Below, piece after piece: positions 1 to 10,400 of a stretch of DNA of 64,000 nucleotides. How positions within the stretch are numbered: position 1 is the first letter of the stretch; each line of letters starts with the position of its first letter. Under the pieces are notes generated by a model, which had not been told where the DNA came from, did no database searches, and saw only the letters and a list, made by a program, of their open reading frames with translations. A program made the translations under genes and the position numbers. Origin of the DNA: TMED27 sp041397865 (GTDB lineage: Bacteria > Pseudomonadota > Alphaproteobacteria > Micavibrionales > Micavibrionaceae); NCBI GenBank assembly GCA_041397865.1, contig JAWKVT010000001.1, forward strand, positions 372,001 to 436,000, given 5' to 3'.

Positions 1-796
1 CCGCATGCCCCAGCGGCTTATCAACAAAAAGCTCACGATTGTAAACAGCCACAGCATAATGCGAGACATCGCCAAAATCGGTGAACAGCGCAGAAGAGAC
101 AAGCCCATGCTCCTCCATATAACCCAGCACCAGATCCCCGCAACCCGCCTTAATCATCTCAAATTGCATTTGCCAGCTTTCTTCGGAGCGTGTCCGCCGC
201 CCGGCAACCTGAAAATGAAACTCACGAAAATCATGAAACAGCTTTTCATCAGGGTTGTCCTGACACACATACACCATTCCCATCTCCCGCTTCCCCTGAT
301 TAATCAGGGACTTATAACTCTTGCGCACCTGCCGCCTAAGCTCGGCTTCACTTCTCGAAAGCTCAACAACAGGCCGAATTTTAACACTCGGCAACGCCCC
401 AAGATTATAAGCCTCAACCCCCACAGCTCCTAGCGCGCCTTGCGACCAATGATCCGAAACCCGCAATGTCTTAATGCTCTCAGAAGCGCACGCCTGCAAA
501 AGATGCTCAAGAATAGCCTGAATGAGCTTTTTCTCATGAACCGGAGCATAAACCTCAACCCCGCTTGCCCCAAAACCGCAAACATCGTCAAGCTTATAGG
601 CAATCACACAGGCCCGCGCAGCGCCATCTTGGAACACCACAAACGACATATCCTTAAAATCATCATGAAGAAACGCCCTGTATTGCGCCTCAAGACGAAT
701 TTGATCCGCATTTGCTACAGCCTCAATATTCCCAATCCCCACCAAAAACGCGGTTTCATCATGCTCGCGTGTGATGATACTAAACTCTCCACTCAT
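1..796 (-). CDS. FemAB/GNAT-like protein, partial at window edge
   Basis: The gene starts at the ATG at 796 and runs off the left edge, so at least 265 residues are visible and the C-terminus is missing. The second half carries a basic helix (LRRQVRKSYKSLINQGKREM, about residues 150-170), followed by FREFHFQVAGRRTRSEESW and a GNAT-like strand region (LVSSALFTDF). This is the pattern of FemAB-like or acetyltransferase-fold proteins often found in sugar-nucleotide clusters. It begins 5 nt after the pseC stop, so it should be co-transcribed with pseB and pseC. A role in modifying pseudaminic acid or loading it on a carrier is inference from context. It does not look like a standard short PseH. 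Confidence 0.6.
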   Translation of the reverse strand, partial: MSGEFSIITREHDETAFLVGIGNIEAVANADQIRLEAQYRAFLHDDFKDMSFVVFQDGAARACVIAYKLDDVCGFGASGVEVYAPVHEKKLIQAILEHLLQACASESIKTLRVSDHWSQGALGAVGVEAYNLGALPSVKIRPVVELSRSEAELRRQVRKSYKSLINQGKREMGMVYVCQDNPDEKLFHDFREFHFQVAGRRTRSEESWQMQFEMIKAGCGDLVLGYMEEHGLVSSALFTDFGDVSHYAVAVYNRELFVDKPLGHA

Positions 797-801
797 ATCA
801 C

Positions 802-1941
802 TTACACCTTCAATACGGTTTGGAGTGTTTCAACAACAAACTTAACATCATCATCCGTAAGGGCAGGGTAGAGGGGCAGAGACAGCGTTCGTTCATAATA
901 GCGCTGCGCCCCCGGCAACTCTAAATCACCATACAACGCGCGATAATAAGGCTGCTGATGCACAGGAATATAATGAACCTGCGACCCCACACCTTTTTCT
1001 TTCAGCGCCGCCATCACTTCCGCGCGGTTAACACCCGCAGCCTCAAAGTCAATACGCACAGCATATAAATGCCAAGCCGTTCCCGAAGCGTTAACGCGCA
1101 AAGGCGGCAGGACAACAGGAGCCAAAGGTTTAAGCAACTCATCATAAAGACGGGTAAGCTCTTCTCGCCTCTTAACAAACCCATCAAGCTTTTTAAGCTG
1201 CGATAGCCCAAGCGCACATTGAATATCACTCACACGATAATTAAATCCGATCTCAGGCATTTCATAGTACCACGGCGGCATAGAAGGGGATTTAACGATC
1301 CCGTGCGAGCGCAAAGAACGCATTTTATCAGCCAGCCCGGCATCATTCGTCGTGATAGCCCCGCCTTCACCCATCGCAATCGTTTTAACCGGATGAAAGG
1401 AAAAAACCGACATATCTTCATATTTACACGCACCGACCCCGCGCTCTTTATACCGCCCGCCCACAGCATGGCAGGCATCGGCAACAATCTTCAATCCATG
1501 CCGATCGGCAACCCGGCGAACAGAAGCAAGGTCAGCGCATTGCCCGGCAAGATGCACAGGAAAAACCGCCCTGACGTTAAGACCGCCTGAACGCTTCAAA
1601 GCATCCTCAATATGCAAAGATTCCATAAGCCCCGTATCAGGGTTAACATCAGCAAACACCACATCCGCCCCGCAATACCGCGCCGCATTCACGGTCGCCA
1701 AAAACGTCACAGACGGCACGATAACCCCGTCACCTTCCTTCAACCCCAAAGCCAGAGCGGCCAAGTGCAAAGCCGCAGTCCCATTCGAACACGCTACGAC
1801 ATGCGCAGCCTCCGTTAAAGCACCAAAGGCCTCTTCAAATTCCGCAACTTTCGGCCCCGTCGTAAGAAAATCACCCTGCAAAACATCCGCCACCGCCCGG
1901 ATATCATCCTCATCTATGCTTTGTCTTCCATAAGGGAGCAT
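802..1941 (-). CDS. pseC: UDP-4-amino-4,6-dideoxy-AltNAc transaminase PseC
   Basis: A 379-residue aminotransferase of the DegT/DnrJ/EryC1 fold. In the pseudaminic acid pathway PseC aminates the 4-keto sugar made by PseB, using PLP and glutamate. The N-terminus (YGRQSIDEDDIRAVADVL, then FLTTGP) is typical of PseC. The PLP-binding lysine lies in SVFSFHPVKTIAMGEGG near residue 185, preceded by the conserved DACHAVGG. The length is normal for the family. It follows pseB by 13 nt and precedes the FemAB-like gene by 5 nt, which supports one transcript. Pseudaminic acid usually decorates flagellin or surface glycans; which one applies here cannot be seen. Confidence 0.92.
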   Translation of the reverse strand: MLPYGRQSIDEDDIRAVADVLQGDFLTTGPKVAEFEEAFGALTEAAHVVACSNGTAALHLAALALGLKEGDGVIVPSVTFLATVNAARYCGADVVFADVNPDTGLMESLHIEDALKRSGGLNVRAVFPVHLAGQCADLASVRRVADRHGLKIVADACHAVGGRYKERGVGACKYEDMSVFSFHPVKTIAMGEGGAITTNDAGLADKMRSLRSHGIVKSPSMPPWYYEMPEIGFNYRVSDIQCALGLSQLKKLDGFVKRREELTRLYDELLKPLAPVVLPPLRVNASGTAWHLYAVRIDFEAAGVNRAEVMAALKEKGVGSQVHYIPVHQQPYYRALYGDLELPGAQRYYERTLSLPLYPALTDDDVKFVVETLQTVLKV

Positions 1942-1954
1942 GCTCGAAACGCCT

Positions 1955-2989
1955 TTAAACCGCTTTTTTCAACGCTGTTTCATTCAAAAGTCCTTTAAGC
2001 CCTGCCTCATCAAGCCATTCCTCATTATTGTCGCTCGTATAGAGAAAGTCTTCAGGCGCAGGAGCGCTCCTCGCATATTCAGAATCCTGCGGCCTCCAAA
2101 ATGCAAAATTAGGCTGAATGATATAACGATCATCAAGCTCAAGCGTATTACGTCCATCATCCGCAGTCACCATAACTTCATGGAGTTTTTCACCCGGGCG
2201 AATACCAACCATTTCTTGCGGAAGGTTAGGGGCCATTGCGCGCGCAAGATCCGTAATTTTCATAGACGGAATTTTGGGGACAAAAATCTCCCCGCCTTTC
2301 ATCATCTCCATAGAAGACAAAACAAAATTCACACCTTGTTGCAGAGTGATCCAAAAGCGTGTCATCCGTTCATCCGTAATGGGCAAGTGATCGGCGCCTT
2401 CATCAATTTTCTTTTGAAAGAAGGGAATAACAGAGCCTCGCGAGCCAACAACATTGCCGTAACGCACAACGGAAAAGCGCGTGCCTGCCGCGCCCGATAT
2501 GTTATTGGCCGATACAAAAATTTTGTCAGAAGCCAGCTTACTCGCCCCGTAGAGATTAATTGGATTGGCTGCTTTATCAGTCGAAAGCGCAATAACCTGC
2601 TCGACATTGTTGTCAATCGCCGCCCGCACCACATTCTCGGCCCCGTCTATATTGGTACGGATACATTCCATAGGGTTGTATTCCGCAATGGGAACATGTT
2701 TAAGCGCTGCAGCGTGAATGATGATATCCACGCCCCGCGTCGCAAGCGTCAAACGGTCGCGATCCCGCACATCTCCAATAAAAAAACGAATAGCGGAATA
2801 GGCTTTTTCCCTAAACGCTTGCTCCATCTCATATTGCTTAAGCTCGTCACGCGAATACACAATAACCTTCGCAGGGTTGTAATCCTCCAGCACCGTTTCA
2901 ATAAAACGCTTGCCGAAAGACCCCGTACCGCCCGTGACAAGAATAGACTTGCCATCCAGATCAAGCTTTCTCGGCAGAAAATCACGCAT
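1955..2989 (-). CDS. pseB: UDP-GlcNAc 4,6-dehydratase (inverting) PseB
   Basis: A 344-residue short-chain dehydrogenase/reductase-type protein catalysing the first step of pseudaminic acid synthesis: 4,6-dehydration and C5 inversion of UDP-GlcNAc. The NAD(P)-binding motif VTGGTGSFGKRF is near residue 20. SRDELKQYEM and the substrate-contacting YGASKLASDK (active-site Tyr and Lys, about residues 140-150) are present. The C-terminal RPGEKLHEVM matches PseB/FlaA1-type dehydratases. It is the first gene of the visible pse operon; the 640-bp gap upstream should hold the promoter, but no strong box is obvious. Confidence 0.93.
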   Translation of the reverse strand: MRDFLPRKLDLDGKSILVTGGTGSFGKRFIETVLEDYNPAKVIVYSRDELKQYEMEQAFREKAYSAIRFFIGDVRDRDRLTLATRGVDIIIHAAALKHVPIAEYNPMECIRTNIDGAENVVRAAIDNNVEQVIALSTDKAANPINLYGASKLASDKIFVSANNISGAAGTRFSVVRYGNVVGSRGSVIPFFQKKIDEGADHLPITDERMTRFWITLQQGVNFVLSSMEMMKGGEIFVPKIPSMKITDLARAMAPNLPQEMVGIRPGEKLHEVMVTADDGRNTLELDDRYIIQPNFAFWRPQDSEYARSAPAPEDFLYTSDNNEEWLDEAGLKGLLNETALKKAV

Positions 2990-3630
2990 AAAATAATCCT
3001 TTAAATATTATCTGTTTTCTTCAAAGTCCGCATAATAGACGCGCCAGAGCAACATTATCAATAGGCTTGTTTTCAACCGAGGAGCAAAAAAACCGTGATA
3101 CACGACAATATTCATATTCTCGATATGCTGATGCACGATCAAAAAAAGCAGAAAACTGTTTTTAAAGCGGGCCGTTATTGGAGCAATCAGGTTTTATATT
3201 ACGCAAAATAACTTAGTCAAAACAGCTCAAAAGACAACCTCAATGTTCTCACGCTTTGCTATCCGCTTTAACACCCTAAAACACCACCCGAACAGAAGCA
3301 TAAACCTCCTGATCGCGGAAAACAGAAGTCTCTGCGCATTTCCGAAGCTCTTCAGCGGCCTTCATCGTGCAAAGAGCTTCCTCCAGAAACTTTATTAAGA
3401 CAAGGACTTAACTTTTGTTCAAGAGCCGGAATCAACCCCCGAGTATATGATGAGACTGTATTTATTTCCGGAGAAAACGGTGTTTCCCGCTGCGGTTTTT
3501 AGCATTCAGGAGTTCTAGCAATGCATTGAAAAAATTGTAAAAATTTTATTGACTGGGTGTTTTTTTGGAATTACTGGTGAATGTAGTTAATACATTTTTT
3601 ATGCGAACAGGGCAAAGGAAGAGACGCTGC
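2990..3630. other. AT-rich intergenic gap, no supported gene
   Basis: About 640 bp separate the divergent pseB and the membrane-protein gene. A 29-codon minus-strand frame (3365 to 3276) ends in DQEVYASVRVVF followed by a stop. That ending resembles the C-terminal strand of an outer-membrane protein, so it may be a remnant, but it is too short to call. The last 150 bp become very AT-rich, marking the start of a compositionally different region. Confidence 0.4.
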
Positions 3631-4389
3631 ATGTCAGCAGGGATGAAATTGGGGGAGAATACAAACACATTGCGCGTGGTTACGCTGGCCATTTCCTTCC
3701 TGTTTATTCCCGCTTTTCTATACGGCTTGGCAAGCATTTGGGCAATTGTTTTTGGTGTAACCATTTCTCTTCTCTTTAACGCTCGCCTGCAAGACATTAT
3801 CGGAAAATGTACACCAATTGAGAACGAGGGGAAGCGCTGCGCAATCATTATTGCTCAATATCTTTTGCTAGCATTGGAGATGGTGTTTATCACATCAGTA
3901 GCCCCTATCTTTTTTCTTTATAGCGGGATGGAAAAACACAGCGCCATAAGTGCGCTTGACGCCCAGATTTTGGATTATTCGCCCTTAAACTATCTGGTCG
4001 AACAGCCATATGAGAGTAGTCTATTAAATGTTCAAATTTTAATTGCGGCGACGATGCCGATTTTCATTTCATTTTTTATGATGCTTGCGCTGTCATTTAA
4101 GAAAATGATGAAAGTAGCAAGTTGGATAAATTACAGCGAAGCTAGTACTGTTGAAAAAGGTCAAAAAAAATACAATCCAGTTATAACTTCTTGGCATCAT
4201 CAATGGTCTTCAGGAGGAACAGTATATGCACTCATAATAACTCTTCTTTATGTTGAGTCTTTTAGAGGTTTGAACAATGTAGATTATATTACAGACTATG
4301 GTCTTATTTTGCGAGTGCTGAGCGGTTATTTTGTTTTATGCATTGCTCTACTTTTAAATTTCACATCTTATGCATCAATTAAAAAATAG
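3631..4389 (+). CDS. multi-pass membrane protein upstream of RTX gene
   Basis: I do not recognise this family. The ATG at 3631 is preferred because AGGAAGAG lies 7 nt upstream; an upstream TTG (3565) and ATG (3601) are open in frame but lack such a site. The roughly 250-residue product has about six hydrophobic segments: two near the N-terminus (LAISFLFIPAFLYGLASIW, AIVFGVTISLLF), one at YLLLALEMVFITSVAPIFFL, one at PIFISFFMMLALSF, and two near the C-terminus. It ends 11 nt before the RTX gene, so the two are almost certainly co-transcribed. A helper role for the RTX protein (processing, immunity or anchoring) is conceivable but not shown. Codon use is AT-rich compared with the housekeeping genes. 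Confidence 0.7.
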   Translation: MSAGMKLGENTNTLRVVTLAISFLFIPAFLYGLASIWAIVFGVTISLLFNARLQDIIGKCTPIENEGKRCAIIIAQYLLLALEMVFITSVAPIFFLYSGMEKHSAISALDAQILDYSPLNYLVEQPYESSLLNVQILIAATMPIFISFFMMLALSFKKMMKVASWINYSEASTVEKGQKKYNPVITSWHHQWSSGGTVYALIITLLYVESFRGLNNVDYITDYGLILRVLSGYFVLCIALLLNFTSYASIKK

Positions 4390-4400
4390 GAAATTGTATT

Positions 4401-7400
4401 ATGGCTGATAATAACGAAACTCTCGAATTGGAAATCACTAAATATCTGGTGAATTATCACCAGTCAGCAGCTAAAGCCATTGATGATGCTACGAATGGAA
4501 TTGCAATTGGTGCAAAAGCAACAACTCACATATTGAAGCATACTGGCAACATTTTGGATGTAGCGATCATTGGAACCAAATATTACAATGCGGCTCCCGC
4601 AGACAAAAACACAGTTTTGTTGAACGAAGGTACGAAATGGGGGATGTCGTCACTTGCAACGGTCGCTGGTACAGCTGTATTTTTATGGACAGGTCCTGCT
4701 GCTCCTATTTTTGGAATGGCCATTGGTGCGGCGTTTAGTATTGGATTGGAATACGCTGAAGCTTATACAGAATCGCAAAGCGGACAAGGGATTGGAGAGC
4801 TTCTCTTTAATTCTCAATACAGTATCCCAGACATAAACACTCCAGAAAACGGAATTTTAACCACTGAAGTAAAAAACTCTAATGGCGATGTTAAATTTAC
4901 GATTGAACAAAACACGCAAACTGGTGAGCTTAAATATATTAAACCTAATTTAGATGTTACGCGCTTTGAATTGGATGCTGCGGGTAACTATAAATCGCTT
5001 GAAATTACAAAAGACGGTAATACCGTTGGCTTCGATTTTAGAACGGGTGACTTCAATATTACCGATACAAATGGCGTTTCACATACGGGCAATTTTGCTG
5101 ACACCAATTTAAGCACAGATGCTGCTGTTGTCTTGAATAAGATGCTCGATGATTTTAATACGGAGATACAACAAACAGACCCAGCGTTTGATGTTAGAAC
5201 TCAAATTGTAGATACAATACAGGGTTCTTCTTCGGACCTGACCGTTCAAATCAGTGGCCGTAAAATTTTGATTTCCAATGACTTTTCAATTGATAGCCAA
5301 AATAGTTTTGGCGGCACGACGATTGATTATAAGGGATTGTCTATTTCTACTGATAGCTCTGGCCAGAGTGTTGTGCGCACAGTGAATCCTGCTACGGGTG
5401 AAACGCGCGGAATATTTTATAATAGTGATGGCACGAAAACGGTTTTTTATTCTGATGAAAATGCAGTTGATGGTGTAGCGGAATATACATTCACAAACCT
5501 TTCAGAGCTTGGACCAAAAGCGCAGTACCAAGCGCAGCAGGTCCTAATGGATGCAACTCAAACATTGCGCAATGGTATGCGCGAACTTTTGGAGAGCAAT
5601 CCAGAGCTTTTGGGTGATCTAACTATGCTTAACTGGCCTCCTGAGTTACAGGACATTGTTGAAGCCACACGGCAAGATGTTTTGGCTAATAAAGCAGATG
5701 AAGGAAAAACCTACGATGTAACGGCTGAGACCAGCACGACGTCTGCCGATGGCACGGTTACATACCAGAAGAAAACCGTGGGGGCTGATATCGAGGTTTT
5801 TCAGTTCAGCGATACCGATCTGCTTTTCTTGGCGCAAAATGCGCCGGATGAATTTGCCGATTTGCGCGTGGGTGCATTTTGGGAGCTTCATGCGCGGGCG
5901 ATCGATAGTGGTGCTTTTAGCACAAATGCGGAGGGGAATGATGTTTATACATTGCCGAGCGGTATTTATCTTGAAGTGGTTAACACCGGCGACCCGACAA
6001 AGACTGTCGAGCTTATCAAATATACGGGCGTTGCCAAACCGATTGGTGTGGTGACGGCTTATACGGATAACTTCCAACAACAGGTTGTTGAGGTTCTGGA
6101 TACGGATAGCAACTCTGTCATTGTTGATATTACCACGACAGATACGTCTCTCAACCAAGCCTTCACGGGTGGTACGGTTACGCTCAAATATCCTGAAACT
6201 TTCGTGTTTAATGAGGTTGGCGGGTATGTGGGTAATACGCTGGGGCAGTATTTGGCCGATGGTGATTTATATAAATCTGTTTTGTATTCTGCGGCGTTGA
6301 AAACTGTGGGACAGCATACCGGTACGGTTTTGGACTTTTTGGCCAATAGCACAGAAACGCTGGATTCTATTTTTGCAGGAGTTTTCGGATCGGACACCAA
6401 TACAGCGCAATCGGGCGTGCAATCACTGCCCGATTTATTTGAAGGGTTTACGGCTAACTTGCAGGCGCAGCTTAAGAGCAGCCTGATTGGTTATGTTTCG
6501 GGAGCCATTGTAGACGAGATTGGTGAGGCCCTCGAGATTGATGGTGTTGCTGGTGAGGTTTTTGATGTTGTCGCGGGGACTGTGACGACTGGGGTTGTCT
6601 CTGGTGGGCTTGATATTCTGTTTAATGGCTTGGAAGCAAGTGTCTATACGAATCTCCTTGCGGGTGATGGTGTCAATTTTGCGACCAAATTAAGCGATCT
6701 TAATCTTGAAACGCCAGTCAATATTCCAGGTGTTGAGACTGTTGGTGATTACGTCCAATATCAAGTAGCCAATGCTTTGGCGTCTTATGCCGGTGCGCGT
6801 TTGGCAGGAGAACTGATTGAGCCTGAAAGTGAGATGGCGGCTGTATTTGGTTCTTTGGGCTCTGCCATTGGAACATTTATTGCCGGAACATCTGCAGCTG
6901 CAGGTTCAACGCTTGCTTCTCTTCAGACGGCTTTACAATTAGGCACGGCGTTTGGCCCAGTTGGGTTTGCGGTTGGAGCATTCATCGGCACGATTGCAGG
7001 CACTGTTTTGGGGAATCTGTTTGGTGGAGAGGACGACCCTGCGGGTGGGGCATATATAGCCTATAACCGGAGCGATGCCGGCTATGATGTTGTTAGAACC
7101 TGGAGCGATGACGGGGGGGATACAAATATTGCCATTTCGATGGCAGAGGCGGCTTATAACGGTGTGAACCACATCATTGAAATGACGCAAGGAAATTTCC
7201 GGCGGACAACAGAATATCAGGTTGAAATTGGTTTTAACGACGATGGATATTTTGTCTCTGAGAATGGGGTGTTCACGCAATTTGACGGCTCCGGAGAGGC
7301 CATTAAATACGCTGCACTTAAGCTTCTACAGGGAGCAGATATTGTAGGCGGTCACGCGATTCTGATGCGCGCCTGGCACAATTCTGAGGCCGTTACTTTG

Positions 7401-10400
7401 GAGGAGTTTCAGGAGGATTTGATGGTAGCAGAGGCTTTCCAGACGTATCTTCTGAATCCCACGGCAGTGCTTGCATTGATGATGGATCAACCAGAAAGCG
7501 AAGCTGCGCAGCATTGGGCGGCTATTTTACAACGCGCGGCGGAGCTTGAGCTGCACTTGCCACATGAAAAAGATATTGATGGCGGCTGGGGTGAGGTTCT
7601 TGCTGCGCGCGGAGATATCAATCCTGAAGCCATCCCTGATATAGATGGTAACGACATTGTTCTTACCGACCCCGTTACTGGGGAAGAGACGGTTATAAGG
7701 CACGTGATTGGACCGGGATATGAGATTATCCGCATTCCAGGCACAGATGGTAACGACATTATTGAAGTTATCGTTGATGGCGCTTCTATCAGCTATACCG
7801 ATGCCGGGCCGGGCGATGATACGTTTGTCGGACATGATGGTGTTGATATCTTTATCGGTGGAGAAGGTAACGACACGGCAAATGGCGGCGGCGGCAATGA
7901 CTGGCTTCTGGGTAATGAAGGAGATGATGCGCTGTTTGGTGAGGCCGGTGATGATTTGCTGGTTGGTGGGCCGGGCGATGATTATCTTGATGGTGGCCCT
8001 GATCAAGATGAAATACGTGGAAGCTCAGGAAATGATGAGTTGTATGGTGATACGGGCGATGATTTTATATACGGGGGGGCCGGTGATGACATGCTACAGG
8101 GCCATGAAGGGATTGACCGCTTAAATGGAGAAGCGGGTAATGATCTTATTTATGGTGAAGGTTACGACCTTATTAGCGGAGGTGTCGGTGATGATATCAT
8201 TCATCTTTCGGGTAATAATAATGAAGTGTCAATCGCTCGTAGGGAGGGTCATGACACAGTTTACGTTGATGCGGGTACAGGGCATTCAATTAAGCTGGAA
8301 ATCAGTATTAGTGTAAAAGAATTAAAATTTTACAGAGAGGGTGATGATTTTTTAATAGAAGTTCCAGGGGAGAATCAAACTCTTAGGATCTTTGATGCTT
8401 ACAATTTACCATTCGCGTCTATTCCAAAGCTAAAATTTTATGATCAAGCACAACAAGGAACATCAAATGTACGGCTATATGAATATTCTTTACCCATTGT
8501 TTTAACGCAACCAGATGGGTCAGTTGTTAACGATATAAATACATTGGCTCCAAATACAAATTACTACAACGACGATTATGCCGTGTGGAATATCGTACAC
8601 GGCACCGATGGTGATGACTTTATAAATGATGGAAATAGAGATGGTTGGGGGATTCCAAGTAGCAGTCATTTTTACGGAGGCGCCGGCAACGATACGCTGT
8701 ATCTGGGTATGGGCGCAAATTACGGTGTTGGGGGTGCCGGAAACGACACTATCTATGGTTACACAAAGAACGATTTAATATGGGGTGGTTCTGGTAACGA
8801 TTATATTTTTGCCGACGCAGATAACGACGTCGTATCAGGCGGTGATGGCGCGGATGAAATTTATGGATGGACAGGCGAAGATAAACTGTACGGGGATACA
8901 GGAGATGACCAGATTTATGCTGGTGATGGTAACGATTCTGTTTGGGGTGGAGATGGTGATGATTTCATCTGGGGAGATCAAAGTGATACGACGACGCTAA
9001 GCGATGAAGCCGGACAAGATCTGATATTCGGTGGAGATGGTGACGACATCATATCCGGACAAGGTGATGATGATCGTATTTATGGAGATGCGGGCAACGA
9101 TACTCTTGATGGTAATGAAGGAAACGATGTTGTCTCTGGTGGTGAAGGTGAGGACTTACTTATATTTAACGTTACCGAAAATGTAGGGTTTGAGAATGTC
9201 TATAGCGGCGGTGAGGATGTCGATACGCTTCGAATAAATATGGTAGCAGCAGATTATTTGATGCCGTTATTAGAAGCTGAGCTTGTGCGTTATAACATGG
9301 AGATCACTCGTTCTGATAGAGGTCAAGCCACTGCTCAGCAGTCTACACTCATAACAACATTGTTGCTTACTCTAATAGATTTTGAACAAATTGAGGTTTT
9401 CGTAGATGGCGTTTTACAGGATATATCTTACAATGATTTTGCCCTTACGGGGCAGGCAACATCCAATGCTCACGATTATATAACCGCATCAGACAATAAC
9501 TCTATTACTGTAAACGCACAAGGTGGGCATGATTGGGTTAAAGGCTCTGTTCAGGGCGACAGCCTTCATGGTGGAGATGGCGATGATTTCATTGAGGGTG
9601 ATAATGGCGATGATTTCATTGAGGGTGATGAAGGCAGTGACCAACTGCATGGAGGCCAGGGAGCAGACACAATAGATGGCGGTGCAGGCAACGACCTTTT
9701 GTTTGGAGAACATGGCAACGATGTTTTGCATGGTCAAGCCGGGACTGATGAAATAGATGGTGGGCTAGGTGATGACTCCATTTATGGAGGTAATGGTGAT
9801 GATACGCTTTACGGCGAAGAAGGTGATGACACCATTTCTGGTGGAGCGGGAGATGATATTCTGTTGGGTGGTTTGGGTGATGATGTGCTTGACGGAAATG
9901 ACGATGATGACGTTCTTTACGGCGGGGCCGGCGCTGATACGTTAACCGGAGGTATGGGAGCAGATACCTTCGTGTTTAGAGCTGATACTGCATTTGATGC
10001 CGTAGACACAATACAGACGTTTGATGTGAATGAGGATATCCTTGATCTTCACGGTGTTATTACGGGCTACCATTCACTGACCGATGATTTAACGGGTTTT
10101 GTTAAGATTACTTCTGACGGTTCTCATAGCTATTTGGCTGTTGATTTAGATGGTGGCGCTGATGATTTCGTGCAGATAGCCACGTTGGAAAATACAGCCA
10201 ATTTACCGAATGTTTTTAGCTTGTTTATCACCGGTGTTTTGCTGCTCGACGACTTAATTCATGTTTCGCTGAGTGATATTCCTCCATCCGATTTCTTGTC
10301 TGCGTCGGGTTATAATTTTTATTACGGCACAAGCGCTGATAATAACATGTCTGGCGGTTTTGAGTACAGCAGTGGTGACAACGGTGCATTCTTCAGCTAC

